This document shows, in pieces, positions 9,573 through 19,020 of a stretch of 64,000 nucleotides of DNA. Each line of letters starts with the position of its first letter. The stretch's first letter is position 1. Position numbers and translations under genes: made by a program. This DNA comes from JADKIH01 sp031385005 (lineage in GTDB: Bacteria > Bacteroidota > Bacteroidia > AKYH767-A > 2013-40CM-41-45), in contig JANNBB010000055.1 in NCBI GenBank assembly GCA_031385005.1, positions 1-64,000 of the forward strand. Direction: 5' to 3'. Under the pieces are notes generated by a model. The model saw nothing but the letters and a program-made list of their open reading frames with translations, was not told the DNA's origin and made no database searches.

Positions 9573-11218
9573 GCTGAATAAACCAGCTCTCCGTTAATAT
9601 AGGTTGCCAATACTTTCGTAGATAATATCTCGTCTTCTTTTATCTTAATCAAATCTCTATCTAAGACAATGAAGTCGGCGAATTTATCTTCTTCTATTGA
9701 TCCTTTTTCCTCGTCTTCAAAATTAGCGTAAGCAGCATACAAGGTCATCGCTTTTATCGCTTCATTTCTTTTCAGTTTTTCACTTGCCAAAAAGCCATCT
9801 TTGGGATAACCATTTGCATCTTTTCTGACAACGGCCGCATAAAATGTGTTAATCGGACTAATGTTTTCTACAGGAAAATCAGTTCCTAGTGCAAGAGTAC
9901 CTTCGCATTCTTTGTTCAGTGAGGAATAGGCATAGGCATTATTGATTCGTTCTTTCCCCAGCCGTTCTTCTGCCCAATACATATCGCTGGTAGCATGAGT
10001 TGGTTGAACCGAAGGAATAATGGAATAGGTACCCATTTTTTTTCTTTCCTTTTGGTCCATTACCTGACAATGTTCAATTCGCCATCTTCTCCTGTTATCA
10101 CTGGAAAGATGATTGGAATATACATTAAGTATTTCTTTGCATGCAGAGTCACCAATAGCATGGATACAAAGCTGGAATTCATGTTGGAGTGCTTCTGCTG
10201 CTAACGTATTGAAATATTTTTGCGTATGAAGCATAAATCCATAATGACCTTTTTGATCGTTGTATTCTTGTTTGAGACAGGCACCTCTGGAACCCAGTGA
10301 ACCATCAGCATAGGATTTAATTGATCGTACATTCATTCTATCACTCTTATAAGGGCCATGCTCAAAATAGTAGTTTAATGTCGCCGGATCCTCCGATAGC
10401 ATTGCATATATCCGCATCTTTAGTTTTCCACTATTCTGTAATTTGATAAGTGTTTGAATGGAATCTTTCCCTAAACCTGCATCATCAAGGGTGGTTAAAC
10501 CTACACTTAAACATTGTTCCTGAGCTTTTAAGATTGCTTCTTCAACAAGATTGGCTGGAAAAGGCGGGATTATGGCTTTTACTCTGTCAAGGGCATTATC
10601 TATTACAATTCCGGTTAATTTCCCACCTTCTTTTATTATTTCACCACCATCAATTTGTGTTGTTTCATTGATTCCGGCTAATTCAAGTGCTTTTGAATTA
10701 CACAGCGCTGCATGACCGTCTATTCTCATTAAAAAGACGGGAATTTCAGGAAACAGGCTGTCAAGTAAATTATTAGTTGGAAATTCTTTTACTGCCCAAT
10801 CGTTTTGATCCCAACCCCGGCCTAATATCCAGCTAAATCGGTTGGTACTTGAATAACCGGTAAGCCGCGAAATTACATCATCAAAGGAAATTGTTCGGTA
10901 GAGATCACATTTCAATTGGTCGCTCGCATAACCGTAAAAATGACAATGTGCATCAATAAACCCCGGAAACACAGTCGCTCCTTTTAAATCAATTTTCTCC
11001 GCATCAGGAAAATCATCTAAAACATCGCTGCTGGACCCGACTTCCTTTATTTTTCCTTTATAAACAGCAAATGCCTCAGCTACAGAAAAGTTATTATCAG
11101 ACACATATACATTCCCATTATAGAACACTTTATCCGCATGTCTTTTAAAAGAGCATGAGTTTAAAAATAACATTGAGAAAATTCCTGCAAGGAAAAAATG
11201 TTTTTTGAAATGGATCAT
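9566..11218 (-). CDS. Amidohydrolase (YtcJ-like) lipoprotein
   Basis: This 550-residue member of the amidohydrolase superfamily (amidohydrolase 3 / YtcJ group) would hydrolyse an amide or related bond with a metal centre. The metal motif HCHF follows GFIDA near residue 92, HAIGD lies near 354, and TDFPVE near 446 supplies the typical late Asp. The N-terminus is a lipoprotein signal with lipobox LFLNSC, so the enzyme is anchored in the periplasm or outer membrane. Many YtcJ relatives are cytosolic, so the lipobox is a distinguishing feature. The substrate is unknown. It stands alone, convergent with the HMA gene and divergent from the DinB-like gene. Confidence 0.87.
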   Translation of the reverse strand: MIHFKKHFFLAGIFSMLFLNSCSFKRHADKVFYNGNVYVSDNNFSVAEAFAVYKGKIKEVGSSSDVLDDFPDAEKIDLKGATVFPGFIDAHCHFYGYASDQLKCDLYRTISFDDVISRLTGYSSTNRFSWILGRGWDQNDWAVKEFPTNNLLDSLFPEIPVFLMRIDGHAALCNSKALELAGINETTQIDGGEIIKEGGKLTGIVIDNALDRVKAIIPPFPANLVEEAILKAQEQCLSVGLTTLDDAGLGKDSIQTLIKLQNSGKLKMRIYAMLSEDPATLNYYFEHGPYKSDRMNVRSIKSYADGSLGSRGACLKQEYNDQKGHYGFMLHTQKYFNTLAAEALQHEFQLCIHAIGDSACKEILNVYSNHLSSDNRRRWRIEHCQVMDQKERKKMGTYSIIPSVQPTHATSDMYWAEERLGKERINNAYAYSSLNKECEGTLALGTDFPVENISPINTFYAAVVRKDANGYPKDGFLASEKLKRNEAIKAMTLYAAYANFEDEEKGSIEEDKFADFIVLDRDLIKIKEDEILSTKVLATYINGELVYSAK

Positions 11219-11294
11219 CAGATAAGTTTTGTACTTGGGTTAATTAATTTCAGGGTGTGAAATTACTTAAGATTTATTTAACTGAATAGTTCTT

Positions 11295-11302
11295 TATATT
11301 TG
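11295..11302 (+). promoter_or_regulatory. Candidate -7 box TATATTTG
   Basis: TATATTTG matches TAnnTTTG and ends 16 nt before the ATG of the DinB/YfiT gene. No clear -33 TTTG was found. Confidence 0.5.
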
Positions 11303-11318
11303 TCGAAATTCGTCAGAT

Positions 11319-11861
11319 ATGGATGTAGAACAACTGGAAATCCTTCGATACCCGATTGGAAAATTTTTGGCCCCGGCTAAAATTTCAAAAGTTGAAATCG
11401 ATAATTTTATTTGTGATCTTGAAGATCTTCCCGCATTATTCAGGAAAGAGATGGAAGGGCTTTCTAAGGAAATGCTCGATGAAGAATACAGGCCGGGGGG
11501 GTGGACAGCTCGTCAGGTTGTGCATCATGTGGCTGACAGTCATATGAATGCATATATAAGATTTAAACTTACTTTAACTGAAGATCTTCCTACCATTAAG
11601 CCCTATAAGGAATCTTTATGGGCTGAACTGTCTGATGCAAAAAATGGCCATCCGGAATTATCCCTTTCACTTCTCGATGCTATTCATCGCCGTTTTGTAG
11701 TATTTTTACGGAGCATTCCTGAAAATGAATTTGACAGACGCTATTTTCATCCTGAAAGCAAAAAAGAATTTGACCTGAAAACTGCCTTGGCACTTTATTC
11801 CTGGCATGGCAAACATCACCTGGAACATATTCGGAATGTAAAGCGTAAATTTGATGCCTGA
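11319..11861 (+). CDS. DinB/YfiT-family putative metal-dependent transferase
   Basis: This 180-residue four-helix-bundle protein belongs to the DinB/YfiT (BstA-like) family, whose characterised members are metal-dependent thiol transferases. The N-terminal LRYPIGKF is typical of YfiT. The metal-binding histidines are visible in VHHVADSH (about residues 70-77) and WHGKHHLEHI (about 167-176). Length and domain coverage are normal. It is probably cytosolic, with no signal peptide. Whether the cell makes bacillithiol or uses another thiol cannot be told from this window. The S41 protease gene follows 101 nt later on the same strand. Confidence 0.85.
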   Translation: MDVEQLEILRYPIGKFLAPAKISKVEIDNFICDLEDLPALFRKEMEGLSKEMLDEEYRPGGWTARQVVHHVADSHMNAYIRFKLTLTEDLPTIKPYKESLWAELSDAKNGHPELSLSLLDAIHRRFVVFLRSIPENEFDRRYFHPESKKEFDLKTALALYSWHGKHHLEHIRNVKRKFDA

Positions 11862-11962
11862 AATCCCATCTCTAATATATAATTCATACCGTATTTTGTT
11901 AATCCAAAATAGGATTTTCATTTTACCGTTTAATTTAAACTTTAATTCAAATTCCATTTAAT

Positions 11963-13723
11963 ATGATGCATTGGTTCAAACCATTTGTTAAAAAGCAAAA
12001 GAAACTCTTAGTTATTCTTGCCATATCAGTAAGCACTGTTGTTTCTTTAAGTTTTGTTGAAGATTATTATTTCGAAGTAAGTAAGAACCTCGATATTTTC
12101 ACCATGGTATTCAGAGATATCAACGTTTATTATGTAGATAGTCTCCAACCGGGCGATTTAATGAAAAAGGGTATTGATGCGATGTTACGAACACTCGATC
12201 CATATACTGTTTATATCCCTGAAAGCGATATTGAAGATTATAGAATGACGCACATCTCTGCCGAATATGGCGGAATCGGGGCACTTGTTCATGAACGAAA
12301 CGGTGTAGTTGAGATAAGTGAAGTGTATGAAGGATTTCCTGCACAAAAAGCGGATATCAGAGTGGGAGATAAAATTATGTCCGTTAACGGAAACAGTACT
12401 TCTAATCGTATGGTGGATGACGTTACGGAATTCATGAAAGGTCAGAAAGGCACTTCCGTAAAAATCGTCGTCAGCAGAGAAGGGGAGTCGCAACCTATAG
12501 AAAAAACAATCGTTCGCGATGAAATTAAATTCAAAAACGTTCCTTATTATGGAATGATTGATGAAACAACCGGCTATATCAAACTTACTCAGTTTTTAGA
12601 AAACTCTTCCGATCAGGTCAAAGAAGCATTACTCGCTGTTAAGGAAAATCCCAAAATTAAAGGAGTCGTACTCGATCTTCGTGGAAATGGTGGCGGCTTG
12701 TTAAAGGAAGCAGTTGAAATCGTCAATATGTTCGTCGATAAAAATCAAAAAATCGTTTCCCAAAAAGGCAAAATCCGTGAAATGAACATAGATTATTTCG
12801 CGAATAAAACGGCTGTTGATACTGGTATCCCGATGGTCGTTTTGGTTGACAGAGGTTCAGCGTCTGCTTCTGAAATCGTTACCGGCGCTATGCAGGAACT
12901 CGATCGTGGTGTAATTATCGGACAACGTTCTTTTGGAAAAGGTCTTGTTCAGCAAACGTATAATCTGTCGTACAATACCTTGCTTAAAGTAACAATAGCA
13001 AAATATTATACGCCAAGTGGAAGATGTATTCAGGCATTGGATTATACTCATCGCAATTCCGATGGAAGCGTTTATAAAGTCCCTGATTCACTCATAACAG
13101 AATTCAAAACAAAAAATGGTCGCACGGTATTCGATGGTAGTGGAATTTTTCCTGACATTTATACCGATCCAAACAATTACAGCAACCTGGCTATGGCGCT
13201 TTTTACAAACTACTTATTCTTCGATTATGCTAATAAATATTTCCGCGAACATCCTTCAATTAGTCCTGCAAAAAGCTTTTCAATTACTGAAGCAGAATAC
13301 AATGATTTCGTAAAATTTTTAGAAGGAAAACAATATGATTATACCGATAAAAGCGAGAGAAAATTACTCGAATTGAAACAAGCCGCAATGAAGGATAAGC
13401 ACTTTAGTGCTATCAAGTCAGAATTTACCGCTCTCGAAAAAAGAATTGCCGAAAACAAAGCTCAGGATTTAAAGAATCACCACGATGAGATAAAGGAAAT
13501 TCTCGAAGGAGAAATTGCATCCCGCTATTACTACCAGAAAGGCCGCTTGGAGGCTACTTTCAAGAACGATAAAGAGGTGAAAAAGGCAATCGAATTAATA
13601 AACAATAAAACGCTTTACTCTTCAATTCTGAATGGTGACGGTGCTTACAAAGTGATAGGTAAGCCAGGATCAGAAGTTCAAACCAAGGCCAATAGCGAAT
13701 CGGAAGATGATTATGAAAACTAA
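11963..13723 (+). CDS. S41 C-terminal processing protease (CtpA-like)
   Basis: This 586-residue carboxyl-terminal processing protease cleaves exported proteins in the periplasm. Its single N-terminal hydrophobic segment (about 14-33) could be a signal anchor. A PDZ domain (about 90-175, with GGIGALV and VGDKIMSVNG) precedes the S41 core. The catalytic dyad is probably Ser301 in GSASAS and Lys326 in RSFGKGLVQ, with the 25-residue spacing expected for CtpA. The C-terminal 150 residues are charged and helical. The ATG pair at 11963 is the first start giving the membrane segment. No partner gene adjoins it. Confidence 0.93.
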   Translation: MMHWFKPFVKKQKKLLVILAISVSTVVSLSFVEDYYFEVSKNLDIFTMVFRDINVYYVDSLQPGDLMKKGIDAMLRTLDPYTVYIPESDIEDYRMTHISAEYGGIGALVHERNGVVEISEVYEGFPAQKADIRVGDKIMSVNGNSTSNRMVDDVTEFMKGQKGTSVKIVVSREGESQPIEKTIVRDEIKFKNVPYYGMIDETTGYIKLTQFLENSSDQVKEALLAVKENPKIKGVVLDLRGNGGGLLKEAVEIVNMFVDKNQKIVSQKGKIREMNIDYFANKTAVDTGIPMVVLVDRGSASASEIVTGAMQELDRGVIIGQRSFGKGLVQQTYNLSYNTLLKVTIAKYYTPSGRCIQALDYTHRNSDGSVYKVPDSLITEFKTKNGRTVFDGSGIFPDIYTDPNNYSNLAMALFTNYLFFDYANKYFREHPSISPAKSFSITEAEYNDFVKFLEGKQYDYTDKSERKLLELKQAAMKDKHFSAIKSEFTALEKRIAENKAQDLKNHHDEIKEILEGEIASRYYYQKGRLEATFKNDKEVKKAIELINNKTLYSSILNGDGAYKVIGKPGSEVQTKANSESEDDYEN

Positions 13724-13958
13724 ACGCAGGTTCTGTCAAATCATATTCTCTGTTTAAAGATAAAGCTAGTTGACTGTCAGTTTGGTATTTTGCCTGAATT
13801 CACTCGGAACAATCGTCGGTTTCTGTAGAAGCACTGTTATTTAACCGCTTCAATTCATTTTTTTTATATGAATTTCAGATAAATGGAAGTCTGAATTCCG
13901 TAATTGTTCCCTAATTTTCATTTTCTTTCGTAGTTTGCACCCTTCAATTGAAATTTTT

Positions 13959-14669
13959 ATGGGTCGCGCATTCGAAAAAAGAAAACATAAAATGTTTTCC
14001 CGCTATGATAAAATGGCGAAGGCATTTACTAAAATTGGCCGGGAAATAGCCATTGCTGTAAAAAGCGGTGGACCCGATCCTGAATACAATCCAAGGCTTC
14101 GTTCTGCTATACTGAATGCCAAAGGTGTGAATATGCCAAAGGACAGGATCGATAATGCTATCAAAAAATCCGCTTCTAAGGATTCAAGTACTTTCGAAGA
14201 AACGGTTTATGAAGGTTATGGACCTTATGGTGTCGCAATTCTTGCGGAAACGGCATCCGATAACCCCACACGAACTGTTGCGAACATCAGAATGTATTTT
14301 AGCAGAAGCAATGGTGCTCTCGGTAAAACCGGCTCACTCGATTTTGTGTTTCAGCGTAAAGGCGTTTTTCGTATAGAGAAAAATGATAAAATCAATCCGG
14401 ATGATCTCGAACTGGAATTGATCGATTTTGGTCTGGATAGTATGGAAGTAGATGACAATGAAATCATAATCTATACGCAATACGAAGATTTCGGAAAAAT
14501 GTCCAAAGCTCTGGAGGATAAAAATATCGCTGTGAAAAAAGCAGCCCTCGAAAGAATTCCAACCACATTTGTTGAGTTGAATGAAGAGCAGCAGGATGAG
14601 ATTTTACACCTGATCGATAAATTTGAAGAAGATGATGATGTGCAAGCCGTTTTTCATAATCTGAAATAA
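13959..14669 (+). CDS. YebC/TACO1-family regulator
   Basis: This 236-residue protein belongs to the YebC/PmpR/TACO1 family. Members have been described as DNA-binding regulators and, more recently, as factors helping translation of difficult sequences. The family signature is clear: an N-terminal FEKRKHKMFSRYDKMAKAFT in place of the usual GHSKW start, GGPDPEYNPRLRSAI, NMPKDRIDNAIKK and YEGYGPYGVAI. ATG 13959 is preferred over an in-frame TTG at 13935, which overlaps a TAGTTTG element that may be part of the promoter. The gene stands alone, convergent with the cation transporter gene. Confidence 0.92.
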   Translation: MGRAFEKRKHKMFSRYDKMAKAFTKIGREIAIAVKSGGPDPEYNPRLRSAILNAKGVNMPKDRIDNAIKKSASKDSSTFEETVYEGYGPYGVAILAETASDNPTRTVANIRMYFSRSNGALGKTGSLDFVFQRKGVFRIEKNDKINPDDLELELIDFGLDSMEVDDNEIIIYTQYEDFGKMSKALEDKNIAVKKAALERIPTTFVELNEEQQDEILHLIDKFEEDDDVQAVFHNLK

Positions 14670-14726
14670 ACCGCCTGAATTTCATTCAAACAAAATTTTC
14701 CGAAGCAAATATTGTTGGCATTTAAT

Positions 14727-15605
14727 TTATTCTGATGGCTCTATATGCACGAGTACATCGGCAATGTCAGGTATAGATTTTTTTAATTCATCTTCTAAAC
14801 GATGTGCAATTTCATGGCCCTCTTTCACCGTAATGTTCGCATCAACAATAGCATGTAAATCGACATGATAGGTTAGTCCTGATTTCCTGACAAAGCACTT
14901 TTCCGTATCAATGATGCCACTTACAGTCGCAGAAATTTTTCGAATCTCATCTATCAGATCATCGTAAAAATGTTCATCCATTATTTCTCCCAAAGCCGGA
15001 CGAAAAATCAGAAAACTGTTGTAATAAATAAAACCCGCAGCAAAGAGCGCAGCCCAATCATCTGCAGTCTCATAGCCCTTTCCCATAACAATCGCTATTA
15101 AAATGCCAATAAAAACTGCCAGCGAAGTTATTGCATCGCTTCGATGATGCCAGGCGTCTGCCTTCAATAAAGAACTATTTGTTGTCTCTCCGCTTTTTTT
15201 TACTTTTCGATAAAACAATTCTTTCGCTACAATAATAACTCCCAAAACTATTAATGTGAATTTAGCAGGAAGTTCGTGGGGTGTGCGTATATTTTGTATA
15301 CTCTGAAAAACAATGATCGTAGCGGAGGTTATTAAAAAACCGGTCACTACAAAAGTCAGCACGGGCTCCATTTTTCCATGTCCGTAAGGATGATTTTTAT
15401 CAGCCGGCTTAGCAGAATATTTTAGTCCGAATAGAACGAGAAATGACGAAAAAATATCACATGTTGATTCTATTGCATCTGCAATCAATCCATAAGAATT
15501 TCCAAGCAAGCCTGTAACCCACTTGATGATAGCCACGAAAGTATTTCCAACTATACTCAAATAAGTAGTACTGATTGCCTTTTGTTGATTTCTGCTAACT
15601 TGCAT
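14727..15605 (-). CDS. Cation diffusion facilitator (CDF) transporter
   Basis: This 292-residue inner-membrane antiporter would export divalent cations. It has six predicted TM helices followed by a cytosolic ferredoxin-like domain of about 85 residues. Likely site-A ligands are E46-xxx-D50 in DAIESTCD (TM2) and HHRSD in TM5. HPYGHGKMEP marks the loop after TM2. Glu in place of Asp or His at the first TM2 position means zinc specificity cannot be assumed. The C-terminal domain has VHIEP. A TAGCTTTG box (15625-15632, minus) with TTTG upstream may be its promoter. There is no adjacent regulator. Confidence 0.9.
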   Translation of the reverse strand: MQVSRNQQKAISTTYLSIVGNTFVAIIKWVTGLLGNSYGLIADAIESTCDIFSSFLVLFGLKYSAKPADKNHPYGHGKMEPVLTFVVTGFLITSATIIVFQSIQNIRTPHELPAKFTLIVLGVIIVAKELFYRKVKKSGETTNSSLLKADAWHHRSDAITSLAVFIGILIAIVMGKGYETADDWAALFAAGFIYYNSFLIFRPALGEIMDEHFYDDLIDEIRKISATVSGIIDTEKCFVRKSGLTYHVDLHAIVDANITVKEGHEIAHRLEDELKKSIPDIADVLVHIEPSE

Positions 15606-15669
15606 GTATTCCGGAAAGTGAATTCAAAGCTAAGAAAAGTTCACTAATTCAAATGGAATATTGAAGTGA

Positions 15670-18429
15670 TTAATAAATGAACTTTCGAATGATTACCTCA
15701 TTCCCGTATGTAATTCGTAAAAAGTAAATTCCACTACTCAAGTATCCGGAATTCAAAGAAAAATGTCTAACCGATTCTTGAGCAATGAATTCGCTGCTGA
15801 TTACATTTTTTCCATTTAAATCTTTAATTTCAATTCGCCCCGAAGATGGCATAGAGAAGGCAAGATCCATTTGGATAGTCGAATTTTGCTTCGAAGGATT
15901 AAGCGATAGAATACTTGTCGACTCATTTTTGATTCGAACTGGTAAAATTTCGCTGTATGAAAACTTGCCGTCGAAATCGTTTTGCTTTAGTCGGTAATAG
16001 GATGTGCCACGTAACGGATTGTAATCGACTCCTGAATAATGAATGATCGAATTGCTGTTTCCTGCTCCGTCAACCGTAAACAGGTTTTCAAAAAGATCCC
16101 CATCCTTGCTTCTTTGCACAGTGAAAAATTGATTGTTCGATTCAGATGCTGTCTCCCAAACTAAATCAACATATTTTCCATTGTATTCAGCAGTAAATAA
16201 TATTAATGAAACCGGTAGATTAACCGGATTGGGATTTACAATTCCATAAGTTATCGGTCCGAATTCACTTGTTATTGAACTCTTAATTGTTCCAAAACTC
16301 AATGCGCCTGTAATGCTTGTCATTCCAATATTAAACCACATCGAATCGCATCTGACTACACGTAAATTATTCAGGTTTGTAATTGCACAACTGTGATTAT
16401 CCCACCAGATACCTACTTTTTTTTGTGCCGCTCCCGAATCGCTGTTTAGGTACCAATATTCGCAGTTACTAATGTGGTCAATTCCCGGACCAAGCACATT
16501 GCCATAAACTGATTGGGGATTGATATAAAAATATTCAGCAGTAAATCCATCGGTTGGAAGTCTATTCAAACCTGTATCAATGGATATCGGTTGGAAATCG
16601 TATAATTTGCCGACAGGAAAAGTAAAGGCATCATCTCCGATTTTTTTAATGGGCCCATTCACAAAACAATTGTTTGATGCATTTGTGCATGTTGCATCAT
16701 TTTGAACGATAATTTTTGAAGCAGGAAAAGTATTGACTATACCTGATAACATGTTTAAGTTTCCATAAACATTCACATTGTTTTTAATCTGAACAAAATC
16801 TGAAGGTTTATTAATTTCAAATTTATAAGTCTGAATAACGCCTGTCCCATCGATTTTCTGTAGACCGGGTCCGCTCAACAATAACATGGAATTCGAGTTA
16901 ACATGTGTATACATACCCGAACAATGCAGATCTCCTAAAACTTCCAATCCGGTGCCGGTAACTGTCAGAGTTGAATTCTGTTCAATGGTTGTATTTCCAT
17001 AAACTTTAACCGGTAATGCATGGGTGTTTGAAATGTGAAAGTTAATAGCATTGCTGCCGTTACTTCCAATGTGAAAATTTCCTTTGATGATTGGGTAATT
17101 TGCCGATCCTGAAAATTTACACAGGTTATTTGAATTCCAAAAACCTGAATAATTTTCAATGAATAGATTTCCATAATGTACCTGAGGATTGGGCGGACCA
17201 CCATTCGTTGTTGAAATGGATGGTTCGACATTTGCTCCTGCAGGTTTTCTGCAAATCCAATTGGAGGTAGCAGGTATCGAGGCTATTCCGTTGTAATAGT
17301 GCAATTGCCAGTTTGTAGAATTCGTATTTGTTGTCTTTATATAGGTTGCATTCATACCCAAAACCCATGTTGAGGTATTCGTCCATATAACAGAACGATT
17401 ACTCGAATCCGAAAATGTACCTTTAACAATAAGGTCAATGGAGTCCGGTCCTTTGTTTATTGCGAGACTCGTTCCAAAAGCATTCCAAAGTGTCGCTCCC
17501 GAATCTATTGTTGTTTCGTCAATTACTAGTACCGGAATACTGTCTGTTAAAATTGTATGTGGAGCGCAAATCTTTATCGTTTTCTCAGAGCTGGTCGGAT
17601 AACGCTGTGCCGGAAGCCAGTTAATGCTATCCGTCGAACTTTCCCAAGAGCTAAGTGATTTCCATAATCCTGACGAAATACTTCTGAAATGTGCCGGCGA
17701 ATCCATTGTTCCATTTACGATAATGTTATCGAATGCAATCCCACAAGATGCTGAGCCCAGAGGAGATGGATTTCGGGATGTTGCCCACCGTAATTGTACA
17801 TTTCCCCGGTTGCAGGCAGCCAGCGGAAGAACAAGATTGATATAATTGTCTATTTGGTTTTGTAGGCGGTTGGAGGAATTATGCCAGTAACTGGAATCAA
17901 TCGTTGTAAAATTACTTACTGTATCCGTTCTATATTGAAAAACAAATCCCGTCAGTTTTGGTTGCGGATTGATCATCTCTACATCAAATGAAACCGTAAT
18001 GTTTGTAAAGCCAATGGTATTTATCGCCAGCACAAGTTGATCGGTTCCACTGGCTGTACTACTTGTTTGAATATACAACTGACCGTTGTTAACGGATGTC
18101 CCGTTTACAGAAACAGCAGAATAACCATATGATTTACCTGCTGATTTTACGGTTGTAGCCGAATCGAATGCCGTTTCATTGTTGTTCGGTAAACTATTTG
18201 CCGCCGATGTATTCGATGTTCTGGGTGCAGCACTTGCACGCCATACTGCAAAACCTGCCGGCAATCCGGATAATTGAAACCAGTTGTTTCCGAAATCCTG
18301 TGTATAGGGTATCGTTTGTGGCTGAGGATTTGTCTGTGCCTCCAGGCAATGATTTCCGAATAGGAGGAAAGCACAACATAAGAAAGTCTTAAGTTGTAAA
18401 ATTCGTAAAGAATGAAAATTAGTTTTCAT
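15670..18429 (-). CDS. Large secreted T9SS type A cargo protein
   Basis: This 919-residue exported protein has a signal peptide ending LEAQ. An N-terminal beta domain (about 35-240) resembles those of Bacteroidota surface proteins carrying a FDNIIVNG motif. It is followed by a long region of parallel-beta-like segments (LEVLGDLHCSG, VYGNLNMLSG) and a fibronectin-III-like domain (about 740-840, starting LPVSLILFTAEYNG and ending SYYRLKQ.DFDG). The C-terminal 80 residues are a type A sorting domain ending RKFIY. The ATG at 18429 is chosen over the GTG at 18444 because it begins the signal peptide more naturally. No catalytic motif was recognised, and an adhesive or structural role is inferred. 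It is convergent with the CDF gene's far side and stands alone. Confidence 0.82.
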   Translation of the reverse strand: MKTNFHSLRILQLKTFLCCAFLLFGNHCLEAQTNPQPQTIPYTQDFGNNWFQLSGLPAGFAVWRASAAPRTSNTSAANSLPNNNETAFDSATTVKSAGKSYGYSAVSVNGTSVNNGQLYIQTSSTASGTDQLVLAINTIGFTNITVSFDVEMINPQPKLTGFVFQYRTDTVSNFTTIDSSYWHNSSNRLQNQIDNYINLVLPLAACNRGNVQLRWATSRNPSPLGSASCGIAFDNIIVNGTMDSPAHFRSISSGLWKSLSSWESSTDSINWLPAQRYPTSSEKTIKICAPHTILTDSIPVLVIDETTIDSGATLWNAFGTSLAINKGPDSIDLIVKGTFSDSSNRSVIWTNTSTWVLGMNATYIKTTNTNSTNWQLHYYNGIASIPATSNWICRKPAGANVEPSISTTNGGPPNPQVHYGNLFIENYSGFWNSNNLCKFSGSANYPIIKGNFHIGSNGSNAINFHISNTHALPVKVYGNTTIEQNSTLTVTGTGLEVLGDLHCSGMYTHVNSNSMLLLSGPGLQKIDGTGVIQTYKFEINKPSDFVQIKNNVNVYGNLNMLSGIVNTFPASKIIVQNDATCTNASNNCFVNGPIKKIGDDAFTFPVGKLYDFQPISIDTGLNRLPTDGFTAEYFYINPQSVYGNVLGPGIDHISNCEYWYLNSDSGAAQKKVGIWWDNHSCAITNLNNLRVVRCDSMWFNIGMTSITGALSFGTIKSSITSEFGPITYGIVNPNPVNLPVSLILFTAEYNGKYVDLVWETASESNNQFFTVQRSKDGDLFENLFTVDGAGNSNSIIHYSGVDYNPLRGTSYYRLKQNDFDGKFSYSEILPVRIKNESTSILSLNPSKQNSTIQMDLAFSMPSSGRIEIKDLNGKNVISSEFIAQESVRHFSLNSGYLSSGIYFLRITYGNEVIIRKFIY

Positions 18430-18616
18430 GAATGGAATCGGCACAGTCTATACTATACAGATTTTTCAATTGTTGGTTTTTATAAAAACGTTCAAAAACT
18501 TACACCAATCCATTAAATGGAAGGATTTTCGGGTAAAAAAGACTTAAAATATTTGTTAAATTTTTGATAGGAAGACTAAAAGCGCCTTTATCTGAAAAAT
18601 ACAAGTAAACCGAATT

Positions 18617-18937
18617 TTACTTTCGGTTTAATATTTTTTCTACCTCTCCTGCCATTTCAAAATCTTTATCGGTAAGCCCTTTCGCATCGTGAGTGGAAAA
18701 ACGAATGTGCAATTTATTATATACATTGCTCCATTCCGGATGATGGTTTTTTATTTCACATACAAACCCGACGCTTACCATAAAACTAATTGCTTCTTTA
18801 AAATCTTTAAAGATGAATTTTTTTTCAATTCCATCTTTTTCAAATTTCCATCCTGTTAGTGATTTCAGTTTGGCTTCTGCACTTGTTTCATCGTAGGTTT
18901 TCAATTGTATGAATTTAATTTTGATTCTATCAGTCAC
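18617..18937 (-). CDS. Pterin-4a-carbinolamine dehydratase
   Basis: This 106-residue enzyme would dehydrate 4a-hydroxytetrahydropterin, recycling the cofactor of aromatic amino acid hydroxylases. The active-site segment is NHHPEWSNVYNKL followed by HDAKGLTDKDF, matching the family pattern of two histidines, Pro-x-Trp and a later His and Asp. Length is normal. The start is a GTG at 18937, the only candidate that keeps the N-terminal strand. It follows the PorU2-like gene on the same strand by 83 nt. No functional link between them is evident, and no hydroxylase gene is in the window. Confidence 0.88.
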   Translation of the reverse strand: MTDRIKIKFIQLKTYDETSAEAKLKSLTGWKFEKDGIEKKFIFKDFKEAISFMVSVGFVCEIKNHHPEWSNVYNKLHIRFSTHDAKGLTDKDFEMAGEVEKILNRK

Positions 18938-19020
18938 TAAAAATAATCAATAATCAGGAAAATTCCCCGGAAAGCTAAAGTTAGAATTTCATAAGGGGTA
19001 AAAAAAATAATGGAAAATCA